A stretch of 64,000 nucleotides of DNA, from the NCBI GenBank assembly GCA_910587645.1, contig CAJUNA010000005.1:1-64000 (forward strand), given 5' to 3'. Position numbers and translations under genes: made by a program. Positions 42,929 to 51,306 of this stretch are shown here, piece after piece; the stretch's first letter is position 1, and the number at the start of each line of letters is the position of its first letter. The notes under the pieces were generated by a model that was not told the origin of the DNA, did not search any database, and worked only from the letters and a program-made list of their open reading frames with translations. This DNA is from an uncultured Oscillospiraceae bacterium. Its GTDB lineage: Bacteria; Bacillota; Clostridia; Oscillospirales; Oscillospiraceae.

Positions 42929-45166
42929 TTAGAACAGGCCGAAGTTCTTGGCCATATAGCCCGCGCCATCGGGCAGGAGGGTATCCAGGTAGGAAGCGGG
43001 ATCGCCGTAGTCGGGGCCCCAACCGGACACGTCGGTGTAGTCGAAGTTCATCTCAGCACCGGTCGCGGGGTTGTAGCCAGTGTCATACCACTCTTCCTGG
43101 TTGGCACAAGCAACCAGGTTGACCTTCACAACGCCGCCGCCGACCGCGTTCCAGCACTGCTCCATGATGTGGGCGCAGTTGGTGAACACTTCGGAGTTGC
43201 CAACGTAGGTGATGTCGATCTGGATGGGGTTCTCGGGAGAGATCTCAAGGCCCATGGCAGCCAGCTCTTCAACAGCAAGGGCCATCTCCTGATTGGCGTA
43301 GTCCAGATTGTACCAGCCGTCAAAACCAGTGGAGGAACCAGCGCCATCGTTACCGGCGGGATCCCAAACAGTGATGGGGAAGCCGTCCGCGTCAATCTGG
43401 GCCTGCATGATTTCACCGTAGTTGGTGCCGGCGGGGAAGCTCATGGACTGGCCGTTGATGTCAATGGTCAGATCCTCGGTCAGCTTCAGGAAGTCGCCGG
43501 GAGTATAGGAGTTGATGATGTTGCTGAACTTCAGTTCTTCGCCGTTACGCTGGGCATTGAACATGCCGCGGTCCAGGCCAGTCACCAGAGCCATGCGGAA
43601 ATGCTGGTTGAGCAGAGCGGCATGGGTGCGCTGGTTCTCTTCGGGGGTCTGGGTGGAAACGCACTTGCTGGCATCGTTGTAGTTGGCAAAAGCCTTACGG
43701 TTGAGGTTGAAGAAGCCCATGAAGGAGGTGGCGTCGGTGTTGCTGCGGCGCTGATAAGCGTCGAACACGGTCTTCTCTACGCCGTCAATGGTGACGGTAT
43801 CCTTCTTAGCCTGCTCCAACTGGGAGGACCCGAGACCAGCAGCGTTGGTCAGACTGTCAGCCGCCATGAAAGCGTTGTAGCTGCGCATGGGGTCGCTGCC
43901 ATCGTCATACTGGTGGGTCAGGGTGTGGATCTCCATGTTGTCATAGTTCCAGAAGTTCTCGTTAGCCTGGAAAACCATGACGTTCTTGGAGGTGTAGTTG
44001 GTCATCAGGAAAGCGCCGTTGTAGGCAATGTGGTTGGGATCCTTGCCGTACAGATAGGTCTCAGCGGCAGGATCATAGTCCTCGCCAAACTTGCCGCCCT
44101 GGGACTCAAAGTAGCTGCGGCTCATGGGGGCAAACAGGCCATAGTTCATCATGGTGGTGAAGTAGGGAGTGGGCTTGGTGAGGGTGTACTCCAGGGTGTA
44201 CTCATCCAGGGCCTTCACGCCCACGGTGGAGAAATCGGTGGTGTCGCCGTTGATATACTCAGTAACGCCAACCACAATGCCGTCCACCAGGAACTCCAGA
44301 CCGCCCATAGCGTCCAGCATGTGCTGGAAGCCGGCGACCCAGTCGTCAGCAACCACATCGGCTACCTTACGGCCCTGGGAGTCAACCCAGACCTGGCCCT
44401 CACGGATCTTGAAGGTGTACTTCAGGTGATCCGCAGACTCTTCCCAGCTCACAGCGGCGGCGGGCTGCGCCACGTTCTTGCCGTCGTACTGGAGCAGGTT
44501 GCAGACCGTCTTGGTGATGAACTCGGAGTCACCAGTCTTGGAGGTGGCCAAGATATCCCAGGTTTCGGGATCGGCGCGGTACTCGCCGATATCCATATAG
44601 GAGTCGCGCTGGGTATAGCCATTCTCAGCCATGAAAGCCTTCAGGCGCTCACGGTATTCAGCATCGGTCTCGCACTCACCATAAATCTTCTTCATCTCTG
44701 CGTAGTCTTCGCTCTTGATGGGTTCATTGCAGATGATGGTGTACTCAAAATGGTACTGATCCTGGCCCCACAGGACGGGGGAGACGGTGTAGGGGGTCAC
44801 TCTGGTCAGGCCGTAGGTACCGCCGTTGGCCTGCTTGGGGATCATAACGCCGGCTTCCAGCATCTTGGCCTCGGCAATGGCCATCAGGCCCAGGTGCTTG
44901 GCGGGATCGGCTTCTTCCTTAGCGGCCATGTAGGCCTCATAGAACTCGCCGAAAACCATGTCGTACACTTCGTTGTCATCGGTGGGAAGCTCGGTGTAGT
45001 TAACAACTTCCGTGGGTTCATCGGGGGTATCAGGGGTATCGGGGGTATCGTCCTCAACAGGGGGGGGATCAACGGGGTCAGTTGCGGGTTCGTTCTTGTT
45101 GCCACAGGCAACCAGGCTCAGGAGCATTACCAGCGCCAGAACCAGGCTCAGGAACTTCTTTTTCAT
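42929..45166 (-). CDS. oppA: Oligopeptide-type substrate-binding lipoprotein OppA
   Basis: The 745-residue protein has a lipoprotein signal (MKKKFLSLVLALVMLLS, then LVACGN), an acidic Pro/Asp/Thr linker with DTPDTPDTPDEP, and an SBP family 5 domain. It is about 200 residues longer than typical OppA. Aromatic residues around the groove and the usual DGxVWVDSQGRKVAD-VVADDWVAGF pattern are visible. It captures peptides or other ligands at the surface. AGGAGG fixes the ATG at 45166. It is first in the operon and follows a long structured leader. Confidence 0.93.
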   Translation of the reverse strand: MKKKFLSLVLALVMLLSLVACGNKNEPATDPVDPPPVEDDTPDTPDTPDEPTEVVNYTELPTDDNEVYDMVFGEFYEAYMAAKEEADPAKHLGLMAIAEAKMLEAGVMIPKQANGGTYGLTRVTPYTVSPVLWGQDQYHFEYTIICNEPIKSEDYAEMKKIYGECETDAEYRERLKAFMAENGYTQRDSYMDIGEYRADPETWDILATSKTGDSEFITKTVCNLLQYDGKNVAQPAAAVSWEESADHLKYTFKIREGQVWVDSQGRKVADVVADDWVAGFQHMLDAMGGLEFLVDGIVVGVTEYINGDTTDFSTVGVKALDEYTLEYTLTKPTPYFTTMMNYGLFAPMSRSYFESQGGKFGEDYDPAAETYLYGKDPNHIAYNGAFLMTNYTSKNVMVFQANENFWNYDNMEIHTLTHQYDDGSDPMRSYNAFMAADSLTNAAGLGSSQLEQAKKDTVTIDGVEKTVFDAYQRRSNTDATSFMGFFNLNRKAFANYNDASKCVSTQTPEENQRTHAALLNQHFRMALVTGLDRGMFNAQRNGEELKFSNIINSYTPGDFLKLTEDLTIDINGQSMSFPAGTNYGEIMQAQIDADGFPITVWDPAGNDGAGSSTGFDGWYNLDYANQEMALAVEELAAMGLEISPENPIQIDITYVGNSEVFTNCAHIMEQCWNAVGGGVVKVNLVACANQEEWYDTGYNPATGAEMNFDYTDVSGWGPDYGDPASYLDTLLPDGAGYMAKNFGLF

Positions 45167-45287
45167 AATTTTCCTCCTATTTAATTTATCTTTAACCAAC
45201 AGCCGGATGCAAGATTCTGGCCGCCGGTTAAATACAAATGGCAGAGGGATTGTCTTCCCCTCGGGCAATACGGGCAAGCATCCTCAT

Positions 45288-45328
45288 GGCATCCGCAAGG
45301 CGGATGCCGCTTTAAACTAGTTTAAAGC
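45288..45328 (-). promoter_or_regulatory. Two adjacent palindromes in the oppA leader
   Basis: GGCATCCGC-AAG-GCGGATGCC (45288-45308) is followed directly by GCTTTAAACTAGTTTAAAGC (45309-45328, perfect). Both fall inside the about 230-nt 5' leader of oppA. The first looks like an RNA hairpin, the second more like a protein-binding site. No known riboswitch matches. Confidence 0.6.
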
Positions 45329-45406
45329 GCGAAACCGTCCCGCCAGAAAGCGCGGCCCGTCCTTATAGATAAACCGCACGAAAGGAGAAACGTTACCCCG
45401 GGAAAT

Positions 45407-45435
45407 ATTATAGCGAAAAAACCAGAGCTTGTCAA
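45407..45435 (-). promoter_or_regulatory. Consensus promoter of the opp operon
   Basis: TTGACA (45430-45435, minus strand), 17 bp, TATAAT (45407-45412). It is a perfect match to sigma-A. Confidence 0.88.
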
Positions 45436-45550
45436 TAAGCCCCTTACAAAATGCGTTGATTTTTCTAAACTCTTTCCGCCAAGGCCGCCCCAGCCATTGG
45501 AAATACTGGGATTTTGCAGTTTTTCCCTTTTCCTGCAAACGGCGCCTTCC

Positions 45551-45580
45551 TTGACACCGCCCTCTGCCCGATGGTATAGT
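45551..45580 (+). promoter_or_regulatory. Promoter of the dipeptidase gene
   Basis: TTGACA (45551-45556), 18 bp, TATAGT (45575-45580), about 75 bp upstream of the start codon. Confidence 0.7.
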
Positions 45581-45656
45581 GGGGGCGCCCCCGGTTGGAA
45601 GGATATTTGCGGGAGCAGTCAGCCATGCCGCGCCAACGCGGCGGAAAGGATGCTTT

Positions 45657-46598
45657 ATGCCACTATTTGACCTACATTGCGACACCTTGACCTGCGGCCC
45701 GTACCCGCCCTCCGGAACGGACATAGGGACTCTGGACAATCCAGGGCGCCATCTGGCCCTCCGGAAAATCCCGGCGGGGACGAAATGGGTCCAATGCTTC
45801 GCCGTCTTCGTCCCCGATGGGATCCGGGGCGGGGACGCTATCGCGTTCTTTGACCATTGGGCCGCCAGTTTTCACCGGCAGGCGGATGCCTGTGGGAGCC
45901 GCCTCGCGGCCTGCGGCTCCGTTCCGGAGCTGGAAGCGGCTTTGGACGCTGGGAAGTTTGGCGCACTGCTGACCGTGGAGGGCGGCGCGGCCTTGGCGGG
46001 ACGGCTGGAGCGGGTGCAGGCCCTCTATGAGACGGGCGTGCGGATGATGACGCTGACCTGGAACGGGGAAAATGAGCTGGCGTCCGGCCACGATACATCC
46101 AAAGGGTTCACCGCCTTTGGACGGGAAGCCGTGGCGGAAATGGAGCGGCTGGGAATGGTGGTGGACGTGTCCCACCTCAACGACCGGGGCATGGAGGAGC
46201 TGCTGGGCTTCGCCGGGAAACCCTTTGCCGCGTCCCATTCCAACGCCAGGGCCGTCTGCCAGCACCGGCGGAACCTGCCGGACCCGTTCCTCCGGGAAAT
46301 GATCCGGCGGGAGTGCCTGATTGGGTTGACTTACGCCCAGCCCTTCCTCTCCAGCGATGGGCAGGGGGGCTTGGATGATCTCTACCGGCATGTCTGCCAT
46401 CTCCTGGAGCTGGGAGCGGAGCGGTGCATTGCCCTGGGCAGTGACTACGATGGGGCCGGGATCCATCCGGAATTGGATTCCGTGGAGAAAAGCCTGGGGA
46501 TCGGGGCATATTTGGCAGCCCGCGGGATCCCGGAAAAAACAGCGGAGGATATTATGTTTGGCAACGCTTGGCGGTTCTTCCGGAAACAGATGGGCTGA
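45657..46598 (+). CDS. Membrane-dipeptidase family (M19) peptidase
   Basis: The 313-residue protein matches M19 dipeptidases. Zinc-site motifs are FDLHCDT (HxD at the N-terminus), TVEGGAAL (bridging Glu), DVSHLND, ASHSNARAVCQHRRNLPD and GSDYDGA. It hydrolyses dipeptides, perhaps those taken up by the divergent Opp-like system. There is no signal peptide, so it is cytoplasmic. GGAAAGG precedes the ATG. The upstream in-frame extension is unlikely because it lies on top of the promoter. Confidence 0.92.
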   Translation: MPLFDLHCDTLTCGPYPPSGTDIGTLDNPGRHLALRKIPAGTKWVQCFAVFVPDGIRGGDAIAFFDHWAASFHRQADACGSRLAACGSVPELEAALDAGKFGALLTVEGGAALAGRLERVQALYETGVRMMTLTWNGENELASGHDTSKGFTAFGREAVAEMERLGMVVDVSHLNDRGMEELLGFAGKPFAASHSNARAVCQHRRNLPDPFLREMIRRECLIGLTYAQPFLSSDGQGGLDDLYRHVCHLLELGAERCIALGSDYDGAGIHPELDSVEKSLGIGAYLAARGIPEKTAEDIMFGNAWRFFRKQMG

Positions 46599-46609
46599 AC
46601 GCCTTTGCA

Positions 46610-46646
46610 AAACGCTCCCCCGGCCTTGCGGGCCGGGGGAGCGTTT
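46610..46646. terminator. Bidirectional terminator between dipeptidase and gapA
   Basis: A 16-bp stem AAACGCTCCCCCGGCC (46610-46625) with 46631-46646 lies between two convergent genes. Confidence 0.88.
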
Positions 46647-46670
46647 GCTTCCAGCAGTTATTTCGTTGGA

Positions 46671-47681
46671 TTACTTGTGATCCACGGAATACATGTGCTT
46701 GATCAGCTCCAGCACCTTGTTGGAGTAGCCGATCTCATTGTCGTACCAGGAAACCACCTTCACGAAGGTGTCGGTCAGGGCAATGCCAGCGCCGGCATCG
46801 AAGATGGAGGTGCGGGCATCGCCCAGGAAGTCGGCGGAAACAACGGCCTCATCGGTGTAGCCCAGGATGCCCTTCAGCTCGCCCTCGGAAGCTTCCTTCA
46901 TGGCGGCGCAGATCTCATCGTACTTGGCGGGCTTGGCCAGGTTCACGGTCAGGTCAACCACGGAGACGTCCAGGGTAGGCACGCGCATGGACATACCGGT
47001 CAGCTTGCCGTTCAGCTCAGGAATGACCTTGCCCACGGCCTTGGCGGCGCCGGTGGAGCTGGGGATGATGTTGCCGGCAGCAGCGCGGCCGCCGCGCCAA
47101 TCCTTCAGGGAGGGGCCGTCAACGGTCTTCTGGGTGGCGGTGGTGGAGTGGACGGTGGTCATCAGGCCATCCGTGATACCCCACTTGTCGTTGAGAACCT
47201 TGGCGATAGGAGCCAGGCAGTTGGTGGTGCAGGAAGCGTTGGAGACAAAGTTCATGTCGGTGGTGTACTTGTCGTGGTTCACGCCGCACACGAACATGGG
47301 GGTGTCATCCTTGGAGGGGGCGGACATGACCACCTTCTTGGCGCCGGCGTCCAGATGGGCCTGGGCCTTCTCCTTGGTCAGGAACAGGCCGGTGGACTCC
47401 ACCACATACTCGGCCTCCAGCTTGCCCCAGGGGATGTCGGCGGGATTGCGCTCGGCAAAGATGGGGATAGACTTGCCGTTGACAATGATGGAGTTCTCCG
47501 TGGATTCTACGGTTCCGGCAAACTGGCCGTGCATGGTGTCATACTTCAGCATGTAAGCCAGGTAATCGGCGGGACACAGGTCGTTGATGCCCACGATCTC
47601 AATTTCAGGATGGTTGACGCTGGCGCGGAAAACCATGCGGCCGATGCGGCCAAAACCATTGATACCAACTTTGATGCTCAT
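46671..47681 (-). CDS. gapA: Glyceraldehyde-3-phosphate dehydrogenase
   Basis: The 336-residue enzyme has the NAD-binding start (KVGINGFGRIGRMVFRA), the catalytic Cys in SNASCTTNCLAP, the activating His in MTTVHSTTATQKTVDGP, and WYDNEIGYSNKVLEL at the end. It is a glycolytic phosphorylating GAPDH. The residue after INDL (CPADYLAY) fits an NAD-dependent form. GAGAGGAG precedes the ATG. It is monocistronic. Confidence 0.97.
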   Translation of the reverse strand: MSIKVGINGFGRIGRMVFRASVNHPEIEIVGINDLCPADYLAYMLKYDTMHGQFAGTVESTENSIIVNGKSIPIFAERNPADIPWGKLEAEYVVESTGLFLTKEKAQAHLDAGAKKVVMSAPSKDDTPMFVCGVNHDKYTTDMNFVSNASCTTNCLAPIAKVLNDKWGITDGLMTTVHSTTATQKTVDGPSLKDWRGGRAAAGNIIPSSTGAAKAVGKVIPELNGKLTGMSMRVPTLDVSVVDLTVNLAKPAKYDEICAAMKEASEGELKGILGYTDEAVVSADFLGDARTSIFDAGAGIALTDTFVKVVSWYDNEIGYSNKVLELIKHMYSVDHK

Positions 47682-47818
47682 AAGAAAAAACTCCTCTCAA
47701 ATTTTGTTGGAATTTCGATGACAAATAGTAGCTATATGACAATCTGGCAGTATTATACACCCGGCTTTTTCAAAAGAAAAGCGTTTTTTGCGGAATTTTT
47801 GACAGAGGTAAAAATTTC

Positions 47819-47847
47819 TTGTAATTTCGACAAAATTTTGATATGAT
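47819..47847 (+). promoter_or_regulatory. Promoter of the kinase-like/mnmA operon
   Basis: TTGTAA (47819-47824), 17 bp, TATGAT (47842-47847). The stretch 47682-47978 also holds a minus-strand TATAAT (about 47750) likely used by gapA. Confidence 0.65.
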
Positions 47848-47978
47848 ACCTCTATGATTCTTGGAATTTTGCTGTGCCGGTGGTTTGGCCGCCGGGGCTT
47901 TGGGGGAAATTACCATGGGTTTTTCCCCTCCGCCGCATACAATATCCATGATAACCGCATTTTGGCAGGAGGTGGCCT

Positions 47979-48812
47979 ATGTCAGAAGAGACGTTATTTT
48001 ATCAGGAAGAGCCTGCCGGCGAAGTGTTGCAGCAGGTGGCCAGCCAGCTTCGGCTTTCCCTGGCGAATATCCACAGCGCCCTGTCCCGGCTGGCCCCACC
48101 AGAGGCGAGAGACGGGGAGGAGCGCATCGATCTCAACGCGGCGGTACTGTGCCAGAGCTATTACCGCATCTTGCGCATCGCCAACAACCTGGCCGATGCC
48201 TCCGAACCGCCCAGGCGGGCGGGCAAGGGCCTGCGGAACGAGGACATCGTGGCCCTTTGCCGGGAGGTAGCCGGGCGGGCGGAAGGGCCCGCCGGATTGC
48301 TGGGGATCACGGTGGAGTTCCGGTGCAGTAAGGAGCGGCAGTTTATCGCCGTGGACCGGGACCGCATTGAGCGGCTGCTGCTGAACCTGCTCTCCAATGC
48401 CTTTAAATTTATGGGGGCCGGGGAGAAGAAGGTGACGGTGACTGTCCGGGTGGAACCGGAATTCGTCCATGTAACGGTAGCCGACACAGGGCGAGGCATC
48501 CCGGAGGACCAGCTCCCCACCCTTTTCGAGCGGTGCCGCCAGCCCGGGCGGATGGAGCCTCCGCCCCATGGCCTGGGCCTGGGGCTGGGGGTTTGCAAGC
48601 GCATTGCCGAGGAGCACGGGGGCAGCATGCGCCCCCTGTCCGTTGCGGGGAAGGGGACTGCCATGACCTTTTCCCTGCCCAACCGGAAAGCGCCGGTGAG
48701 CATGAAAGACCGGCAGATCTTGGTGGAGCCCGCCGGCGGGTTCAACCGGACGCTGGTGGAGCTGTCCGATGCCCTGCCAAAGCAGGCATTTACCCAGAAA
48801 TACCTGGACTGA
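47979..48812 (+). CDS. Histidine-kinase-like ATPase without a clear phosphoacceptor His
   Basis: The 277-residue cytoplasmic protein has a GHKL ATPase domain: N-box ERLLLNLLSNAFKFM, G1 VADTGRGIPEDQLP, G2 HGLGLGLGVCKRIAEEHGG. The N-terminal helix region reads QQVASQLRLSLANIHSALSRL where kinases usually carry HE/DxxxP; the usual H-box is not apparent. There is no sensor or membrane segment. The last 45 residues (ending QAFTQKYLD) are unassigned. It might be a serine kinase, an orphan kinase or a phosphatase-like regulator. It precedes mnmA by 13 bp. GGAGG lies 6 bp before the ATG. Confidence 0.75.
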   Translation: MSEETLFYQEEPAGEVLQQVASQLRLSLANIHSALSRLAPPEARDGEERIDLNAAVLCQSYYRILRIANNLADASEPPRRAGKGLRNEDIVALCREVAGRAEGPAGLLGITVEFRCSKERQFIAVDRDRIERLLLNLLSNAFKFMGAGEKKVTVTVRVEPEFVHVTVADTGRGIPEDQLPTLFERCRQPGRMEPPPHGLGLGLGVCKRIAEEHGGSMRPLSVAGKGTAMTFSLPNRKAPVSMKDRQILVEPAGGFNRTLVELSDALPKQAFTQKYLD

Positions 48813-48825
48813 CCGGGAGGATGCT

Positions 48826-49917
48826 ATGGAAAAAGGAAAAGTGCTGGTGGGCATGAGCGGCGGCGTGGACAGCGCCGCCGCCGCCCTGCTGCTGCGGGAC
48901 GCGGGGTACACGCCGGTGGGCTGCACCCTGCGGCTGTATGACAACAAGGACATTGGGGAGCCATCGGAGGGGACATGCTGCTCTTTAGAAGCCGTGGAGG
49001 ACGCCAGGGAGATTTGCAGAAAGCTGGGGATAGACCACTATGTATTCAATTTCAGCGCCGCCTTCCGGCGGTGCGTTATGGATGACTTCGTGGAAAGCTA
49101 CCAGGCCGGACGGACGCCCAATCCCTGTGTACAATGCAACCGGGCCATCAAGTTCGATGCGCTGCTGCGCCGGGCGGACGAGCTGGATATCCCTTACATC
49201 GCCACCGGGCATTACGCCAGGACAGGCCGCGATGGGGCCTCCGGGCGGTGGCGGCTGCTGCGGGGGCTGGACCGGAAAAAAGATCAGACCTATTTTCTCT
49301 ACCCCCTGTCCCAGGCAGTCCTCAGCCGCCTGCTGTTACCGGTGGGGGCGTACAGCAAGCCGGAAGTACGGGCCTTGGCCGCGGCCGGGGGCTTCGGAAA
49401 CGCCGGAAAGCCGGACAGCCAGGATATCTGCTTCGTCCCGGATGGGGATTACCCTGGCTTCCTGCGGCGGTACGGAGGGACGGAGCTTGTCCCCGGGGAT
49501 TTTGTAGACGAGGAGGGCAGGGTGCTGGGGCAGCACAAGGGGCTGCCCTGCTACACTACTGGGCAGCGGCGGGGGCTGGGTGTCAGCGCCGGCAGGCCGC
49601 TGTATGTACTGCGAAAGAACCTGGCGCGCAACCAGGTGGTTTTGGGGGAAGAAGCGGGGCTTTACAGCCGGGTAGTCCGGGCGGAGAATTTTAACTGGGT
49701 ATCCGTCCCGCCCCAGGGGCCTTTGCAAGTTACAGCCAAGACCCGCTACAGCCAGACAGAAGCCGCCGGGACCTTGTTCCTGGAACCGGACGGCGCGGTA
49801 CGGGTGGAATTCGGCCAGCCCCAGAGGGCGGTGACGCCGGGGCAGTCCCTGGTATGCTATCTGGGGGAGATGGTGGCAGGCGGCGGCGTGATCTGCGCCG
49901 CGCTGCCGGAAAAATAA
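48826..49917 (+). CDS. mnmA: tRNA 2-thiouridine(34) synthase MnmA
   Basis: The 363-residue protein has the PP-loop VGMSGGVDSAAAALLL, the catalytic Cys in NPCVQCNRAIKF and the second in QDICFVPDGDY, ATGHYAR, and the DFVDEEGRVLGQHKGLPCYTTGQRRGLG motif. It places sulfur on U34 of Lys/Glu/Gln tRNAs. The ATG at 48826 has GGGAGG upstream; the start 19 codons earlier would overlap the kinase-like gene. They form a two-gene operon. Confidence 0.96.
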   Translation: MEKGKVLVGMSGGVDSAAAALLLRDAGYTPVGCTLRLYDNKDIGEPSEGTCCSLEAVEDAREICRKLGIDHYVFNFSAAFRRCVMDDFVESYQAGRTPNPCVQCNRAIKFDALLRRADELDIPYIATGHYARTGRDGASGRWRLLRGLDRKKDQTYFLYPLSQAVLSRLLLPVGAYSKPEVRALAAAGGFGNAGKPDSQDICFVPDGDYPGFLRRYGGTELVPGDFVDEEGRVLGQHKGLPCYTTGQRRGLGVSAGRPLYVLRKNLARNQVVLGEEAGLYSRVVRAENFNWVSVPPQGPLQVTAKTRYSQTEAAGTLFLEPDGAVRVEFGQPQRAVTPGQSLVCYLGEMVAGGGVICAALPEK

Positions 49918-49931
49918 CCCCCGTGGGGGAG
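49912..49931 (-). terminator. Terminator of the small-protein gene
   Basis: CCCCC/GGGGG stem (49918-49922 with 49925-49929) followed on the minus strand by TTATTTTT. Confidence 0.6.
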
Positions 49932-49940
49932 AGGGCGGTC

Positions 49941-50021
49941 TCAGCGTTCGCTGGCCGTCCACTCTTCCTGATAGATCAGGTCATCCACATCGCCGTGCGG
50001 ACAGGTATGTTCCATTTCCAT
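49941..50021 (-). CDS. Small 26-residue protein
   Basis: A short ORF (MEMEHTCPHGDVDDLIYQ then EEWTASER) has AAGGAGG 7 bp upstream of its ATG and a terminator just after its stop. A TATACT box (about 50050-50055, minus strand) may drive it. The CPHG motif and many acidic residues suggest a small metal- or protein-binding factor, but I do not recognise it. It is soluble, with no membrane helix. The clean flanking signals argue for a real gene. Confidence 0.55.
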   Translation of the reverse strand: MEMEHTCPHGDVDDLIYQEEWTASER

Positions 50022-50122
50022 GGATGCGCCTCCTTTGCAGATTTTCCCAGTATATGCGGCGAGAGGTGAAAAGTTGCGTGAAAGCTGGTGGTGGATTCGC
50101 CTAAACTTTCCCGAAAAAAACC

Positions 50123-50151
50123 TTGACACCCCCTAAAACCCCTGTTATAAT
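50123..50151 (+). promoter_or_regulatory. Consensus promoter of rplU-prp-rpmA
   Basis: TTGACA (50123-50128), 17 bp, TATAAT (50146-50151). A perfect sigma-A match. Confidence 0.9.
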
Positions 50152-50157
50152 AAACCA

Positions 50158-50267
50158 GCCGCATGGAATGGGCCATAAGAGCGCGGAAACGCGCCGCCTA
50201 CGACAGCGTGCCCGTAAAGAAGCGCGGTTAAGTGCTTCATAATAAAGGAAAGCGAGGTGCAAAAGGA
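50158..50267 (+). promoter_or_regulatory. Candidate L21 leader RNA
   Basis: The about 110-nt leader between the promoter and rplU holds GC-rich pairable segments (for example AGCGCGGAAACGCGCC near 50178-50200, and GCGCGG near 50222). Firmicutes usually have an L21 leader here that lets L21 control its own operon. I place it by position, not by a confirmed match to the motif. Confidence 0.5.
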
Positions 50268-50579
50268 ATGCATGCAATCATTGTAACCGGCGGCAAGCAG
50301 TACAAAGTGGCGGAGGGGGACACCCTTTTCATTGAGAAGCTGCCTGCGGAAGCCGACAGCCAGGTGGTATTTGACCAGGTCTTAGCGATCCTGGACGGCG
50401 AGAACGCCACCATCGGCACCCCCACCGTGGCGGGGGCCAAGGTAGAGGCCACTGTCCTGAAGAACGGCAAGGGCAAGAAAATCCGCATCTTCAAGTACAA
50501 TCCCAAGAAGGGCTACCGCAAGCGTCAGGGCCACCGTCAGCCCTATACTAAGGTTGAGATCAAGAAGATTTCCGCCTAA
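50268..50579 (+). CDS. rplU: Ribosomal protein bL21
   Basis: The 103-residue protein starts MHAIIVTGGKQYKVAEGD, contains GTPTVAGAKVEATVL and ends with KKGYRKRQGHRQPYTKVEI. It is a 50S protein that binds 23S rRNA. The ATG at 50268 has GAGGTG upstream. The order rplU-prp-rpmA is standard in Firmicutes. Confidence 0.97.
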   Translation: MHAIIVTGGKQYKVAEGDTLFIEKLPAEADSQVVFDQVLAILDGENATIGTPTVAGAKVEATVLKNGKGKKIRIFKYNPKKGYRKRQGHRQPYTKVEIKKISA

Positions 50580-50582
50580 GGG

Positions 50583-50915
50583 ATGACAACGGTCACATTT
50601 TATACGGAGGGGAGCCGCATCACCGGCTTCGATGCGTCCGGCCACAGCGGCTACGCCCAGGCGGGCGGGGACATCGTCTGCGCCGCCGTCACCAGCACAG
50701 TGCGGCTGATCGAGTGCGTGTTAAACGATGTCATGGGCCTGTGCGCCTCGGTGAAGGTGAACGGGAAGGCGGCACATATTTCCCTTCGTATCCCCGGCTC
50801 TTTGGGACAGGCTGCCGAGGACACCTGCCAGACATTGCTGGCGGGGATGATGGTCTATTTCACGGAGCTGCACAGCGAGTATCCCGGCTATATAGAGGTC
50901 TTGGAAGCGGAGTAG
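50583..50915 (+). CDS. prp: Ribosomal-processing cysteine protease Prp
   Basis: The 110-residue YsxB/Prp protein has the catalytic His21 in ASGHSGYA and Cys33 in GGDIVCAAVTS. Prp removes the N-terminal extension of L27 after the FFA motif, an essential step in Staphylococcus aureus. It lies between rplU (3-bp gap) and rpmA, whose product carries the matching cleavage site. Confidence 0.95.
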   Translation: MTTVTFYTEGSRITGFDASGHSGYAQAGGDIVCAAVTSTVRLIECVLNDVMGLCASVKVNGKAAHISLRIPGSLGQAAEDTCQTLLAGMMVYFTELHSEYPGYIEVLEAE

Positions 50916-50956
50916 GCTTCCGCGCCGTATCTTACAGAAAGGATGGCAAAACGAAC

Positions 50957-51235
50957 ATGATGAACATTGGTTTACAGTTCTTCGCCCATAAAAAGGGCGT
51001 TGGTTCCACCAAAAACGGCCGTGATTCCGAGAGCAAGCGTCTCGGGCCGAAGCGGGCCGATGGCCAGCACGTATTGGCTGGCAACATTCTCGTCCGCCAG
51101 CGGGGGACCCACATTCACCCCGGTGTGAATGTAGGCCGCGGCAGCGACGATACGCTTTTTGCCAAGGCGGACGGCGTTGTCCGCTTTGAGCGGCTGGGCA
51201 AGGATCGCAAGCAGGTATCTGTTTACGAGGCTTGA
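50957..51235 (+). CDS. rpmA: Ribosomal protein bL27 with Prp-cleavable N-terminus
   Basis: The 92-residue protein begins MMNIGLQFFAHKKGVGSTKNG. The Prp site lies after LQFFA, exposing the HKKG start of mature L27 that reaches the peptidyl-transferase centre. GQHVLAGNILVRQRGT and HPGVNVGRG follow. Two ATGs in tandem (50957 and 50960) are possible starts; AGAAAGGATGG lies upstream. Confidence 0.97.
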   Translation: MMNIGLQFFAHKKGVGSTKNGRDSESKRLGPKRADGQHVLAGNILVRQRGTHIHPGVNVGRGSDDTLFAKADGVVRFERLGKDRKQVSVYEA

Positions 51236-51244
51236 TTTCAAGAG

Positions 51245-51274
51245 GAGGTCCCGATTTCATCGGGACCTCTTTTT
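51245..51274 (+). terminator. Terminator of the rplU operon
   Basis: An 11-bp stem GAGGTCCCGAT (51245-51255) with 51259-51269, loop TTC, then TTTTT. Confidence 0.92.
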
Positions 51275-51306
51275 CGCTTTTCCCCACTTGTTTCCTCCCT
51301 TTCGGG

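Noticed and set aside
42929..45166. OppA read as a pure peptide-binding protein with known specificity
   Set aside because: The family is clear, but ligands cannot be told from sequence, so no substrate is claimed.
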